A DNA stretch of 64,000 nucleotides, taken from positions 1-64,000 of the forward strand of contig NZ_JADEYH010000018.1 of assembly GCF_017114865.1 (NCBI RefSeq). The letters are read 5' to 3'. Below are positions 15,806 to 23,957 of this stretch, piece by piece; positions within the stretch are counted from its first letter, which is position 1; each line of letters opens with the position of its first letter. Both the position numbers and the translations under genes were made by a program. The notes beneath the pieces are model-generated. The model worked only from the letters and a program-made list of their open reading frames with translations, searched no databases and had not been told where the DNA came from. Source of the stretch: Streptomyces verrucosisporus. Lineage in GTDB: Bacteria > Actinomycetota > Actinomycetes > Streptomycetales > Streptomycetaceae.

Positions 15806-16239
15806 CCCTCCGGGTCCTTGTCCTCTCCTTCGTTCAGGTCGTTCCACTTGGCCACGTAGACCAGCGCATGGTCGTGACCGGGCCAGACCGCGGGGCAGGG
15901 CGGGCCGATGTGGACCTCGGTCGTGATGTCGGACTGGTCTTCGGGACTCCCCATCAGGAGCATCTTCAGTTCGGAGACGATCTCCTGCAGGTTCTGCGCG
16001 GCCTCGGGTGTCTCCCGGGGAACCGCCGCGTGGATGACGACCTCGCCGGGGCGCGGTTCCACCGACAGCCCCAGGACGTCCCCGCCGACGCGGCCCAGTG
16101 CCGCCTGGCAGGTCCGCAGGAGGAGTTGGTCGCGGCGGAGCAGTGCCTGTACCTCGTCGGGCGGCAGACTGGGCGCGTAGTACAGCTCAGCGGGGTGGCG
16201 CATGCGCGTACGGTAGGGGCTCGCCGCGTGCTCCGCCAC
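15790..16239 (-). CDS. Hypothetical protein
   Basis: A 149-residue soluble acidic protein with no family that I recognise. It reads as a compact globular domain: a helical segment (LPPDEVQALLRRDQLLLRTC), alternating strands (GLSVEPRPGEVVIHAAVP), a helix (QNLQEIVSELKMLLM) and a final stretch ALVYVAKWNDL with a charged tail. The GTG at 16239 is the longest start; an in-frame ATG at 16203 (MRHPAELYY) is an equally good candidate, and neither has a strong ribosome-binding site. Its stop codon lies within the strong hairpin shared with the CNNM operon. It lies 56 bp from the inositol phosphatase gene stop, but no functional link is evident. Confidence 0.5.
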   Translation of the reverse strand: MAEHAASPYRTRMRHPAELYYAPSLPPDEVQALLRRDQLLLRTCQAALGRVGGDVLGLSVEPRPGEVVIHAAVPRETPEAAQNLQEIVSELKMLLMGSPEDQSDITTEVHIGPPCPAVWPGHDHALVYVAKWNDLNEGEDKDPEGVGER

Positions 16240-16295
16240 GGGAACGCACGCATCCGTATCGCACCGTCACCGAGCCCGCCCCGGCCCCCGGCCGG

Positions 16296-17117
16296 CTACC
16301 GGAGCCGGGCCCGGCTCAGGGCGGCCAGCTCCCGGGCCAGCGGCCCGTTCGCCGCCACCAGGACCGGGGCGCCGAAGACGTACGGCCGCCCGTCGCCGTC
16401 CAGCACCGTCCATCCACGGCGGCGCAGCAGCGCCATCCCGGCGGCCACGTCCCACGGCTTGGCGCCGACGCACACGCAGGCGTCCAGCCAGCCCTCGGCC
16501 ACGCCGATCAGGTCCAGGCTCATGCAGCCCTGCATCCGCACCCGGTAGGCCCCGTCCAGCAGAGCGGCCAGCAGCCTCCCGGACGGGGAGCCGACGCCCC
16601 CGGCGCCCGTGACGCCGATCACCGCCCGCGACACCTCCCGGGCGCCTTCCCCCGCCGCGTCCCCGCCCTCGGCCGCGTCCCCGCCCGCACTGCCCGCGCC
16701 CGTGCTCCAGCGCCGGTCCAGGGCGGGGGCGTGGAGCACGCCCAGCGCGGGCTCACCGCCGTCCACCAGCCCCAGGGAGACGGCGTACAGCGGGGCGCCG
16801 CGGGTGAAGTTCATCGTGCCGTCGATCGGATCCAGCAGCCAGCAGCGGGACGGCACCGAATCCCCGTCCTCCCGGTCGGTCTCCTCGCCGACGACCGGGA
16901 TGCCGGGCGTGCGCTCCCGCAGCACACGCGTGATGCGCCGCTCCACCTCGGCGTCGGCGTCCGTGACCTCCTCGCCCGACGCCTTGAACCTCCGCTTCGA
17001 CCACTCGTCCCCCGCCTCCGTGAGCCATCCGACCCCGGCGTCGACGGCCGCCTCGGCGGCGTCGAGCAGACGGGCGAGCGGCTCGCGGTCGGATCCCACA
17101 TCAGGTTCGGTGCGCAT
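16296..17117 (-). CDS. Inositol monophosphatase family protein
   Basis: A 273-residue Mg2+-dependent sugar/inositol phosphatase. The three metal-binding motifs are intact: VVGEETD near 75, LLDPIDGTMNF near 95, and KPWDVAAGMALL near 225. Length is normal. A Gly/Ala/Glu-rich loop (roughly 140-165) is longer than usual and likely disordered. The ATG at 17117 gives the typical N-terminus, a helix ending DAGVGWLTEAG. Possible substrates include inositol-1-phosphate, histidinol phosphate and fructose-1,6-bisphosphate; no neighbouring pathway genes decide between them. Confidence 0.9.
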   Translation of the reverse strand: MRTEPDVGSDREPLARLLDAAEAAVDAGVGWLTEAGDEWSKRRFKASGEEVTDADAEVERRITRVLRERTPGIPVVGEETDREDGDSVPSRCWLLDPIDGTMNFTRGAPLYAVSLGLVDGGEPALGVLHAPALDRRWSTGAGSAGGDAAEGGDAAGEGAREVSRAVIGVTGAGGVGSPSGRLLAALLDGAYRVRMQGCMSLDLIGVAEGWLDACVCVGAKPWDVAAGMALLRRRGWTVLDGDGRPYVFGAPVLVAANGPLARELAALSRARLR

Positions 17118-17415
17118 TCCACCAGTGTTTCCGAGGACCCGTCTCCCATCCGCGCCGGGCGGGCCGTACGCCGGGGAGGGGCTCGGGCATGCGGCCGTAC
17201 ACGCGCATGACGACCTCGCGGCAACTTGGTTGATGCAGTCCGTAGTCGTTGTAGCTGTGAACTCAGTTTCCTTGTTCTGTGGTTCTTCGTGGAGCGCACA
17301 CCCGTGGCTGTCGGGCGAACCGGCCCGGCGGATGCACCGGGGTCCGGCCCCGGCCGAGCGCCGTGCCTCTGAGGTCCGGAGGCAGTGGCACAGACAGGAA
17401 GAGGGGGGTCCTCCG
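17118..17415. other. 298-bp divergent spacer
   Basis: Between the leftward phosphatase and the rightward DUF4352-like gene no coding frame is convincing. The patch 17226-17275 is less GC-rich than its surroundings and contains TTGATG (17230-17235) and TAGCTG (17252-17257) 16 bases apart, a weak vegetative-promoter resemblance for the rightward gene. Confidence 0.3.
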
Positions 17416-18012
17416 ATGGCCCAGCACAATCCCGGCCCGCAGTACCAGCAGTGGGGTCCCGGTCAACCGCAGCAGCCGGTGCCGCCCGTGCCGCGGAAGA
17501 AGTCCGGAGCGGGGAAGATCATCGGCTTCGGCTGCCTGGGCGTCATCGCCCTCTTCGTCGTGATCGGCGTCATCGGCGCGGCTCTCGGCGCGGGCGGCGA
17601 CGAGAGCGCGGAGAAGCCCGCCGCGTCGGCGGCGCCGAAGGAGCCCGGCGGCGGGGAGAAGAAGGACAAGGGTGAGGAGGCTCCCGCGCCGATCCGGGTC
17701 ACGGCGGAGGCCGCCGACTTCCGGCCCACCATCCTCGCCGACGGCGGGGAGTACACCTCCGTGCTGGTCGCGGTCGTCAACAACGGTGCGGAGAAGGTCG
17801 GCGTCAATCCGCTGTACTTCGAGGTCACGGCCGCGGACGGCTCCAAGTACGACGTCGAACTCGCCGCGGACGAGCGCCAGATCGACACGGTCGAACTGGC
17901 CGAGGGTGAGAAGGCGACCGGCACCGTCACCGTCAAGGGGAAGATCGAGCCGAGGACGGTCACCTTCACCGACGGTCTCTTCGGTGACTCGATCAGGGCG
18001 GATGTCGGATAG
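17416..18012 (+). CDS. Membrane-anchored DUF4352-like extracellular protein
   Basis: A 198-residue protein. A Gln/Pro-rich cytoplasmic N-terminus (NPGPQYQQWGPGQPQQP) and a short basic patch precede a single membrane segment (about residues 36-58, IIGFGCLGVIALFVVIGVIG). An Ala/Lys/Glu-rich spacer leads into an extracellular beta domain (about 92-198: YTSVLVAVVNNGAEKVGVNP, EGEKATGTVTVKG) resembling DUF4352 or TRF2-like immunoglobulin-type folds of actinobacterial surface proteins. The ATG at 17416 has GAGGGGGG eight bases upstream. Function unknown; such proteins often assist surface or lipoprotein complexes. Confidence 0.75.
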   Translation: MAQHNPGPQYQQWGPGQPQQPVPPVPRKKSGAGKIIGFGCLGVIALFVVIGVIGAALGAGGDESAEKPAASAAPKEPGGGEKKDKGEEAPAPIRVTAEAADFRPTILADGGEYTSVLVAVVNNGAEKVGVNPLYFEVTAADGSKYDVELAADERQIDTVELAEGEKATGTVTVKGKIEPRTVTFTDGLFGDSIRADVG

Positions 18013-18116
18013 CGGCCGGACGGGGCCACGGGAACCCGCCCTCACCCCAACGCCCTTCCGGGCGCGGCGGCTTGTACGGTGACCGGAGACGAGGTCGGCC
18101 GGACGGGGGGCGCGGA

Positions 18117-18425
18117 GTGGGGCGGCGGGCGAGGGCGTACGCGGTGACGGCGGCGCTCGTGGTGGGCGGCGCCGGACACGCGGCGACGGAGATCCTCGAC
18201 CACAGCACCCGGTACGTTCCCCCGCCCGAGCCGGCCCCCACCGCCGCCGACGACCCCCACGGCGGGAGCGAGCGGTGGAGGGCGCCGTGCGAGGGGAAGG
18301 CTGTGCCCGGCCCGGACCCGAACTCGGGGCTCGGCCCGGACTCGGGGCCCGGACCGGACTCGGACATGCGGCCGGACCCGGCCCGGACCCGAGCGGCGAC
18401 GGACAGGTGGTGCGGGAACCGGTAG
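18117..18425 (+). CDS. Possible small secreted hypothetical protein
   Basis: A GTG at 18117 preceded by a G-rich tract opens a 102-codon frame. The start, GRRARAYAVTAALVVGGAGH, resembles a short signal peptide (Arg-rich n-region, hydrophobic core); the rest is Pro/Asp/Gly-rich and low complexity (GPDPNSGLGPDSGPGPDSD). No family recognised. The low-complexity tail and lack of a strong start make this doubtful; it may be non-coding. Confidence 0.3.
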   Translation: MGRRARAYAVTAALVVGGAGHAATEILDHSTRYVPPPEPAPTAADDPHGGSERWRAPCEGKAVPGPDPNSGLGPDSGPGPDSDMRPDPARTRAATDRWCGNR

Positions 18426-18618
18426 TGGTGGACACGCTGGTGTGGTGTCCCGGGGAGCCGCTCGACCGGGGGAGTGGTGCTGACCGGCAGCCCCGCGCGG
18501 TGCCCCGGTGCCGCCGTGGTGGACAGCGCGTACAGCGCCGCCCGCGGGCGCGTACACCGCCTTCCTGGACGTGTGTGATCGCTTGTCCCTCCCGGCGGCG
18601 GGAGCCACGGTGGAGGGT

Positions 18619-19176
18619 GTGATCGACGTTTTCGCACTCTCCGCCCGCCCCGGCCGCCCCGCCGGAACCGCGGGGAACTTCTCATGGCGCGGCGCGCGCC
18701 TGGTCGTACGCGACTCCGCGCGGACGGTGGGCCGTTCGGGCCTCCGGGGTCACCTCGGAGGCGGGGTGGACGGGGAAATCGCCCGGCTCCCGGCCTACCG
18801 GGCCGAGGCCGTCGCCGTAGGGGCGGTGAGCGGCGGCACCGTCGCAGTTCACCTCGGTGCCTGCGAGGCGGTCGACCGCCACCGGGTGGTGGACTGGCTG
18901 CGGGAGCAGGCCCGCCGGATCGCCGACGGGCTCGACCCCGATCCGCGAACGGCCCGCTGGGCGCCGGGCGGAGCCCTCGTTCCCCTGCCGGACGGACCCG
19001 CCGAAGCCGCCGGGCCCGACGACGCACCCGCGGAACTGCGCCGGTGGTGCGGGGACGAGGAGCGGCAGCGGGCCGCCTGCGAACTGCTGGCACGGGGAGC
19101 GCCGTTCCACCTCGCCGTCGCCGATCACACCGGCACGTACGTGCTGAGTGCCCGTCCCGTCGGCGCCGCCCCGTAG
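18619..19176 (+). CDS. Hypothetical protein, paralogue of the 11.7-kb gene
   Basis: A 185-residue unknown protein. Aligned with the protein at 11730-12377 it shares WxGAR near the N-terminus, AYRAE, REQARRIADGLDPDPRTARW, AELRRWCGDEERQ and ADHTGTYVLSARPVG, and ends just where the paralogue's extension begins. The GTG at 18619 is chosen because the upstream DNA lines up with the paralogue and puts both starts 44 bases from a shared element. A GTG at 18610 has the better-spaced GGGAG and would add three residues. No domain, signal peptide or membrane segment is seen. A strong hairpin terminates it. Confidence 0.6.
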   Translation: MIDVFALSARPGRPAGTAGNFSWRGARLVVRDSARTVGRSGLRGHLGGGVDGEIARLPAYRAEAVAVGAVSGGTVAVHLGACEAVDRHRVVDWLREQARRIADGLDPDPRTARWAPGGALVPLPDGPAEAAGPDDAPAELRRWCGDEERQRAACELLARGAPFHLAVADHTGTYVLSARPVGAAP

Positions 19177-19184
19177 GTCCGCTG

Positions 19185-19219
19185 CCCAGCCGGGCCGGTC
19201 GTCGGCCGGCCCGGCTGGG
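19185..19219 (+). terminator. Perfect 14-bp stem-loop terminator
   Basis: CCCAGCCGGGCCGG (19185-19198) pairs perfectly with CCGGCCCGGCTGGG (19206-19219) around a seven-base loop, starting nine bases after the stop codon of the preceding gene. Confidence 0.7.
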
Positions 19220-19254
19220 GAGGCCTCCGCGGCCCGGCTGGTAGACCTGGGTCC

Positions 19255-19755
19255 GTGAAAGACGGACAGATGCACGCAAGCGGCGGGGACGGCGGGGGCG
19301 TCGAAGGCGGCCGGGGGAGGGGGCGCCGTCCGGTGCCGTACGGGCGGCCCGAGGGGAGGGTGGGTGAACTCCAGCGTGAACTGGCCGAGTTCGCGGCGGC
19401 GCGACGGTGGGAGCCGTACCACACGCCGAAGAACCTGGTGACGGCGCTGGGCGTGGAGGTCGCCGAACTGGCCGAGATCTTCCAGTGGCTCACCCCCGAG
19501 GAGTCGGCGCGGGTGATGGAGGACCCGGGCACCGCGGAGCGGGTCGCGGACGAGGTCGCCGACGTCCTCGCCTATCTGCTGCAGTTCTGCGAGGTGCTGG
19601 GCATCGACGCGCCGGCCGCGCTGGAGGCGAAGATCGAACGGAACGAACGACGCTTCCCCGTTACCGTGAGTGATGAGAAGGGCGGCGGGGCGGTGGGCGA
19701 GACGGACGGTTGCGACGCCGCTCCGGGGAAGGCCAATCGTCACTCTTCGGAGTGA
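19255..19755 (+). CDS. MazG-like nucleotide pyrophosphohydrolase
   Basis: A 166-residue protein of the MazG/RS21-C6 (dCTPase-like) superfamily, which hydrolyses non-canonical or excess NTPs to NMP and pyrophosphate. The Mg2+-binding helices are intact: VEVAELAEIFQWL (ExxE-type) near 65 and DEVADVLAYLLQF (ExxD-type) near 100. The segment EPYHTPKNLVTALG before them is typical of the RS21-C6 group. The first 25-30 residues are Gly/Arg-rich, so the true start could be the GTG at 19255 or the in-frame ATG at 19270. The end of the gene forms a hairpin with a TTCG loop. Confidence 0.85.
   Translation: MKDGQMHASGGDGGGVEGGRGRGRRPVPYGRPEGRVGELQRELAEFAAARRWEPYHTPKNLVTALGVEVAELAEIFQWLTPEESARVMEDPGTAERVADEVADVLAYLLQFCEVLGIDAPAALEAKIERNERRFPVTVSDEKGGGAVGETDGCDAAPGKANRHSSE
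19740..19755 (+). terminator. UUCG-loop hairpin at the end of the MazG-like gene
   Basis: TCACTC, loop TTCG, GAGTGA: a six-base perfect stem with an extra-stable tetraloop that includes the TGA stop (19753-19755). It can act as a weak terminator or an RNA 3'-end stabiliser. Confidence 0.35.
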
Positions 19756-19760
19756 TGAAG

Positions 19761-19787
19761 TTCTCCACAGTGTCGAGTTTTTCCACA
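19761..19787. promoter_or_regulatory. Two DnaA-box-like repeats
   Basis: TTCTCCACA (19761-19769) and TTTTCCACA (19779-19787) are in the same orientation, 18 bases apart. Each differs by one base from TTATCCACA/TTGTCCACA-type DnaA boxes. They lie 78-104 bases upstream of the next gene start. Possible DnaA-dependent regulation; too few for a replication origin. Confidence 0.35.
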
Positions 19788-19864
19788 GTTTTCCCGAACC
19801 CTCTAGCCAAGTGCGGCCTTGGGTATCACGCTGGGTAGCGAATGATTGCGGAGGGAAAAGGTGG

Positions 19865-20434
19865 ATGGATGCGGTACCACTCATTGAGATCACGCGGCGA
19901 GCGCTCGCACACAGTGAGGAAGCGGCTGACGTCGTTACCGAGGCGTGGCAGGCGCAGGCGCTCGCGGAGGCGATAGGAGTCCACCTGGCCACGGCGGGTC
20001 CGCCCGAGGTGCGGGCCCAGGCCGGTGGACTGCGTGAGGCGAGCGGACGCGCCTGCGGTTCGCTGCGCGGCCCCGGGCAGCGGTCCGACGGGGCGCGCGC
20101 CGCCCGCCTGACGGAGATGAGCGACCCCCTCTCGGCCCTGCGCGAACTGGGCGGTCTGCTGGGCGAGGCCGGGGGCGCGCTGGTGCGGGTGGCGGTCGAC
20201 GCGGAGGAGGAGGGGCTCTACTGGAGGTGCATCGAGGGCATCGACGCGGCCGACGAGTGCGGCGACAGGGTGACGGCGATCCGCAGGCGGCTCGCCCTCA
20301 GGCCCCGGCCCTTCCGCCGGGCCCCGCCGGCGGGCGAGGCGGGGGCCCCGCCCGTACAGGGGGGAGTCGCGCCGGTGTGCGAGGGCGCCGCGCCGGTGTG
20401 CGGGGACGGCCCGCCGGTGAGGGAGGAGGCGTAG
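19865..20434 (+). CDS. DUF6099-like streptomycete protein of unknown function
   Basis: A 189-residue mostly helical protein. It opens MDAVPLIEITRRALAHSEEA and contains EAWQAQALAEAIGVHLATAG and a late LYWRCIEGIDAADECGDRV, which I recall from a streptomycete-specific family (DUF6099). The last 45 residues are Pro/Gly-rich repeats (PVREEA end) and probably disordered. The ATG at 19865 has GGAGGG eight bases upstream, which fixes the start despite a longer open frame. Two DnaA-box-like repeats lie in its promoter region. No role is known. Confidence 0.7.
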   Translation: MDAVPLIEITRRALAHSEEAADVVTEAWQAQALAEAIGVHLATAGPPEVRAQAGGLREASGRACGSLRGPGQRSDGARAARLTEMSDPLSALRELGGLLGEAGGALVRVAVDAEEEGLYWRCIEGIDAADECGDRVTAIRRRLALRPRPFRRAPPAGEAGAPPVQGGVAPVCEGAAPVCGDGPPVREEA

Positions 20435-20446
20435 CGAAGGTGCAGG

Positions 20447-21379
20447 ATGGAGGGCATGGATCTGCGCATCTTCACCGAACCCCAGCAGGGCGCCTCCTAC
20501 GAAACCCTCCTCGCGGTCGCCAAGGCCACCGAGGACCTGGGCTTCGACGCCTTCTTCCGTTCCGATCACTACCTGAAGATGGGCGACGTCGACGGGCTCC
20601 CCGGCCCGACGGACGCCTGGATCACCCTGGCGGGACTCGCCCGCGAGACCAGGCGCATCCGGCTGGGCACCCTGATGACCGCGGCCACCTTCCGGCTGCC
20701 GGGCGTACTGGCCGTCCAGGTGGCACAGGTCGACGCCATGTCGGGCGGGCGGGTCGAACTCGGTCTGGGAGCTGGGTGGTTCGAGGCGGAGCACACCGCG
20801 TACGGCATCCCGTTCCCCCGGGAGAAGTTCTCCCGGCTCCAGGAGCAGCTGGAGATCGTCACCGGGCTGTGGGCCACCGAGCCGGGCAAGACGTTCTCCT
20901 ACGACGGCGCCCACTACAAGCTCGCCGACTCGCCCGCGCTGCCCAAGCCCGCGCAGGACAGGGTGCCCGTGCTCATCGGGGGCATGGGAGCCAAGCGCAC
21001 CCCGGCGCTGGCCGCGCGCTTCGCCGACGAGTTCAACGTCCCCTTCGTCTCCGTCGAGGACAGCGAGCGGCAGTTCGGCCGGGTACGGGCCGCCGCCGAG
21101 GAGCACGGCCGCGCCGCGGACGACCTGGTCTACTCCAACGCCCTGGTCGCCTGCGTGGGCCGGGACGACGCCGAGGTGGCGCGGCGCGCGGCGGCCATCG
21201 GCCGCGAGGTGGACGAGCTGAAGGAGAACGGACTGGCCGGCACACCGGCCGAGGTCGTCGACAAGATCGGCCGCTACGCGGAGGCGGGCTCCTCCCGGAT
21301 CTACCTGCAGATCCTGGACCTGCACGACCTGGACCACCTGGAGCTGATCTCCTCCCAGGTGCAGAGCCGACTGGGATGA
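20447..21379 (+). CDS. F420-dependent LLM-class oxidoreductase
   Basis: A 310-residue luciferase-like TIM-barrel oxidoreductase, very probably using coenzyme F420. Family landmarks are LRIFTEPQQGASYETLLAVA at the start, FFRSDHYLKMGD, the RLGTLMTAATFRLPGVLA strand, and LGLGAGWFEAEHTAYG near residue 105. The ATG at 20447 is used because GAAGG sits five bases upstream; the ATG at 20456 would put the core closer to the N-terminus but its purine tract is only two bases away. Substrate unknown. The homocysteine methyltransferase gene follows after seven bases, so the two are likely cotranscribed. Confidence 0.9.
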   Translation: MEGMDLRIFTEPQQGASYETLLAVAKATEDLGFDAFFRSDHYLKMGDVDGLPGPTDAWITLAGLARETRRIRLGTLMTAATFRLPGVLAVQVAQVDAMSGGRVELGLGAGWFEAEHTAYGIPFPREKFSRLQEQLEIVTGLWATEPGKTFSYDGAHYKLADSPALPKPAQDRVPVLIGGMGAKRTPALAARFADEFNVPFVSVEDSERQFGRVRAAAEEHGRAADDLVYSNALVACVGRDDAEVARRAAAIGREVDELKENGLAGTPAEVVDKIGRYAEAGSSRIYLQILDLHDLDHLELISSQVQSRLG

Positions 21380-21386
21380 ACCCGGC

Positions 21387-22385
21387 GTGAGCACACCGCC
21401 CGCGCCGCCGCCCGGCCCCGTGCCCGTTCCCGCGCTTCCGCTCGCGGACGCCCTGGCGCGCGGCCCCCTCGTCCTCGACGGCGGGCTGTCCAACCAGCTC
21501 CAGGCACAGGGTTGCGACCTGTCCGACGAGTTGTGGTCGGCCCGGCTGCTCGCCGACGACCCCGCCCAGGTGGAGGCGGCCCACACCGCCTATGTGCGGG
21601 CGGGGGCGCGGGTGCTCATCACCGGCAGCTACCAGGCATCCCACCCCGGCTTCGCCCGGCGCGGGCTGGGAGGCGCCGAGACCGACGCCCTGCTGCGCCG
21701 CAGCGTGACCCTGGCCCGCGCCGCGGCGGGCGCGGCCGGCGGGCCGGTGTGGGTGGCCGCCTCGGTCGGCCCGTACGGCGCGGTGCTCGCCGACGGCGGC
21801 GAGTACCGCGGCCGGTACGGCCTGACGGTCGCCGAGCTGGAGCGCTTCCACCGGCCCCGGATCGAGGCGCTGGCGGCGGCCGCCCCGGACGCCCTGGCCC
21901 TGGAGACGGTGCCCGACGCCGACGAGGCCGAGGCCCTGCTGCGCGCGGCGGCCGGCTGCGGGGTGCCGGTGTGGCTGTCGTACACCGTCGCCGGGCCGCG
22001 TACCCGGGCCGGGCAGCCGCTGGCGGACGCCTTCGCCGTCGCCGCCGGCAACGACCAGGTGATCGCGGTCGGCGTCAACTGCTGCGATCCGCGCGACGCC
22101 GCGCCCGCCGTACGCCTGGCGGCGCGGGCCACGGGCAAGCCGGTGGTCGTCTATCCCAACAGCGGCGAGGGCTGGGACGCGGCGCGCGGGTCCTGGACGG
22201 GCGGGGCCGCCTTCGACCCGGCCGCCGCCCGCGCGTGGGTGCGCGACGGCGCCCGGCTGGTCGGCGGCTGCTGCCGGGTGGGCCCGGCGGAGATCGCCGC
22301 CCTGGCGGCGGAACTCGCGGCAGGGGCGGGACGGGAGGCGGGACCGGGGACAGAACCGGGACCGGGGCCGGGGCCGGGAGGATAG
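21387..22385 (+). CDS. mmuM: Homocysteine S-methyltransferase (MmuM-like)
   Basis: A 332-residue zinc-dependent methyltransferase that converts homocysteine to methionine with S-methylmethionine or SAM as donor. The zinc cysteines are present in AVGVNCCDPRDA (about 228) and LVGGCCRVGP (about 292), after the usual LDGGLSNQLQAQG start and the LITGSYQASHPGF segment. The GTG at 21387 follows the LLM gene by seven bases. The N-terminal 20 residues are Pro-rich, and the C-terminal tail is a Gly/Pro repeat (GPGTEPGPGPGPGG), both typical of GC-rich drift. No SAM riboswitch is seen in front of it. Confidence 0.9.
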   Translation: MSTPPAPPPGPVPVPALPLADALARGPLVLDGGLSNQLQAQGCDLSDELWSARLLADDPAQVEAAHTAYVRAGARVLITGSYQASHPGFARRGLGGAETDALLRRSVTLARAAAGAAGGPVWVAASVGPYGAVLADGGEYRGRYGLTVAELERFHRPRIEALAAAAPDALALETVPDADEAEALLRAAAGCGVPVWLSYTVAGPRTRAGQPLADAFAVAAGNDQVIAVGVNCCDPRDAAPAVRLAARATGKPVVVYPNSGEGWDAARGSWTGGAAFDPAAARAWVRDGARLVGGCCRVGPAEIAALAAELAAGAGREAGPGTEPGPGPGPGG

Positions 22386-22454
22386 TCGTACCAGCACCCC
22401 GTCCTGTGGAAAACCGCTGGGTGCGGCCCGCCCGAACGGGCCATACTCGCTCAG

Positions 22455-23957
22455 GTGTTCCTGACGATGACCACCACCGGCAGCGCCGAGCGGCCCGCCA
22501 CCGACCTCGGATTCCTGCTGCACAAACACCCCGACCGGGCGCAGGAGTTCTCCACCTCCCACGGCACCGCGCACGTCTTCTACCCCGAGGCGGGGCCCGA
22601 GCGCTGCACCGCGGCGCTGCTGCTGGAGGTCGACCCCGTCGCCCTGGTCCGCCGCGGCCGGGGCAAGGGGCGCGGCGGCGCACCCGACTCGGCCCTGGCG
22701 CAGTACGTCAACGACCGCCCGTACGTGGCCTCCTCGCTGCTGGCCGTGGCGCTGGGCGCGGTGTTCTCCAGCGCGCTCAAGGGCCAGTGCCGCGCCCGGC
22801 CCGAACTGCCCGAGCGGAGAAGGTACCTGCGGATCGAGGTGCCGGCGCTGCCCGCTCGCGGTGGCCCCGAGCTGGTCCGCCGCCTCTTCGAGCCGCTGGG
22901 CTGGACGGTGGGCGCCCAGCCGGTACCGCTGGACACCCGCTTCCCCGAGTGGGGCGACTCCCGCTGTGTGTCGCTGGTGCTGGAGGGCGAGACGCGGCTC
23001 GCCGACGCGCTGCGCCACCTGTACGTCCTGCTGCCGGTGCTGGACGACGCCAAGCACTACTGGGCCGCCCCCGACGAGGTGGACAAGCTGCTGCGCGCCG
23101 GGGAGGGCTGGCTGGAGCGCCACCCCGAGCAGGAGCTCATCGCCGACCGCTACCTCGCCCGCCGCCGGCGCCTGACCCGCGAGGCCCTGGAGCGCCTGGA
23201 GCTCGCCCGTCTGGCCGAGGCCGACGGCAGCGAGCCCGAGGAGCTGGACAACGCCGTGGACGAGGGCGCCGACACCGACGAGCGCCCCGCCCCGCTGGCC
23301 GTCCGGCGCCGTGAGGCGATCCTGGCCGCCCTGCGCGAGAGCGGCGCCGCCCGCGTCCTGGACCTGGGCTGCGGACAGGGCCAGTTGGTGCAGGCGCTGC
23401 TGAAGGACACCCGCTTCACCGAGATCGCGGGCGTGGACGTGTCGATGCGCGCCCTGCACGAGGCGCGGCGCAGACTGCGCCTTGAGCGGATGCCGGAGCG
23501 GCAGGCCGCCCGCGTCACCCTCACCCAGGGCTCGCTGACGTACACCGACCCCCGGCTGTCCGGCTACGACGCGGCCGTGCTCAGCGAGGTGATCGAGCAC
23601 ATCGACCCGCCGCGCCTGCCCGCGGCCGAGTACGCCGTCTTCGGCGCGGCCCGGCCGGGGACGGCCGTGGTCACCACGCCCAACGCCGAGTACAACGTGC
23701 GCTGGGAGACCCTGCCCGCGGGCCGGGTGCGTCACCACGACCACCGCTTCGAGTGGACCCGCGAGGAGTTCCGCACCTGGGCCGAGGGTGTGGCCGAGCG
23801 GCACGGCTACACCGTGGAGTTCCGGCCCGTCGGCGAGGACGATCCCGATGTCGGCCCGCCCACCCAGCTCGCCCTGTTCCGCCTGGCCGCCGAGGCACCG
23901 GCCACCGGGGCACCGAAGGCCGGCGCCCCGGCCACCGCGAAGGAGGCAGCCGCATGA
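22455..23957 (+). CDS. hen1: 3'-terminal RNA ribose 2'-O-methyltransferase Hen1
   Basis: A 500-residue bacterial Hen1. The N-terminal half (about 1-270), starting MFLTMTTTG and ATDLGFLLHKHPDRAQEF, is the domain that activates the Pnkp ligase in characterised systems. The C-terminal half is a SAM methyltransferase with DLGCGQGQLVQALL near 302 and the Mn2+ site residues in SEVIEHID near 378 and HHDHRFEW near 428. It 2'-O-methylates the 3' ribose at a cleaved RNA end before ligation, so the repaired site resists further cutting. The GTG at 22455 gives the family-typical N-terminus. Its stop overlaps the Pnkp ATG, so the two-gene repair operon is intact. Confidence 0.95.
   Translation: MFLTMTTTGSAERPATDLGFLLHKHPDRAQEFSTSHGTAHVFYPEAGPERCTAALLLEVDPVALVRRGRGKGRGGAPDSALAQYVNDRPYVASSLLAVALGAVFSSALKGQCRARPELPERRRYLRIEVPALPARGGPELVRRLFEPLGWTVGAQPVPLDTRFPEWGDSRCVSLVLEGETRLADALRHLYVLLPVLDDAKHYWAAPDEVDKLLRAGEGWLERHPEQELIADRYLARRRRLTREALERLELARLAEADGSEPEELDNAVDEGADTDERPAPLAVRRREAILAALRESGAARVLDLGCGQGQLVQALLKDTRFTEIAGVDVSMRALHEARRRLRLERMPERQAARVTLTQGSLTYTDPRLSGYDAAVLSEVIEHIDPPRLPAAEYAVFGAARPGTAVVTTPNAEYNVRWETLPAGRVRHHDHRFEWTREEFRTWAEGVAERHGYTVEFRPVGEDDPDVGPPTQLALFRLAAEAPATGAPKAGAPATAKEAAA

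Noticed and set aside
21340-21386. SAM riboswitch in front of the homocysteine methyltransferase gene
   Set aside because: Only seven bases separate it from the preceding gene; no room for an aptamer and no matching helices.
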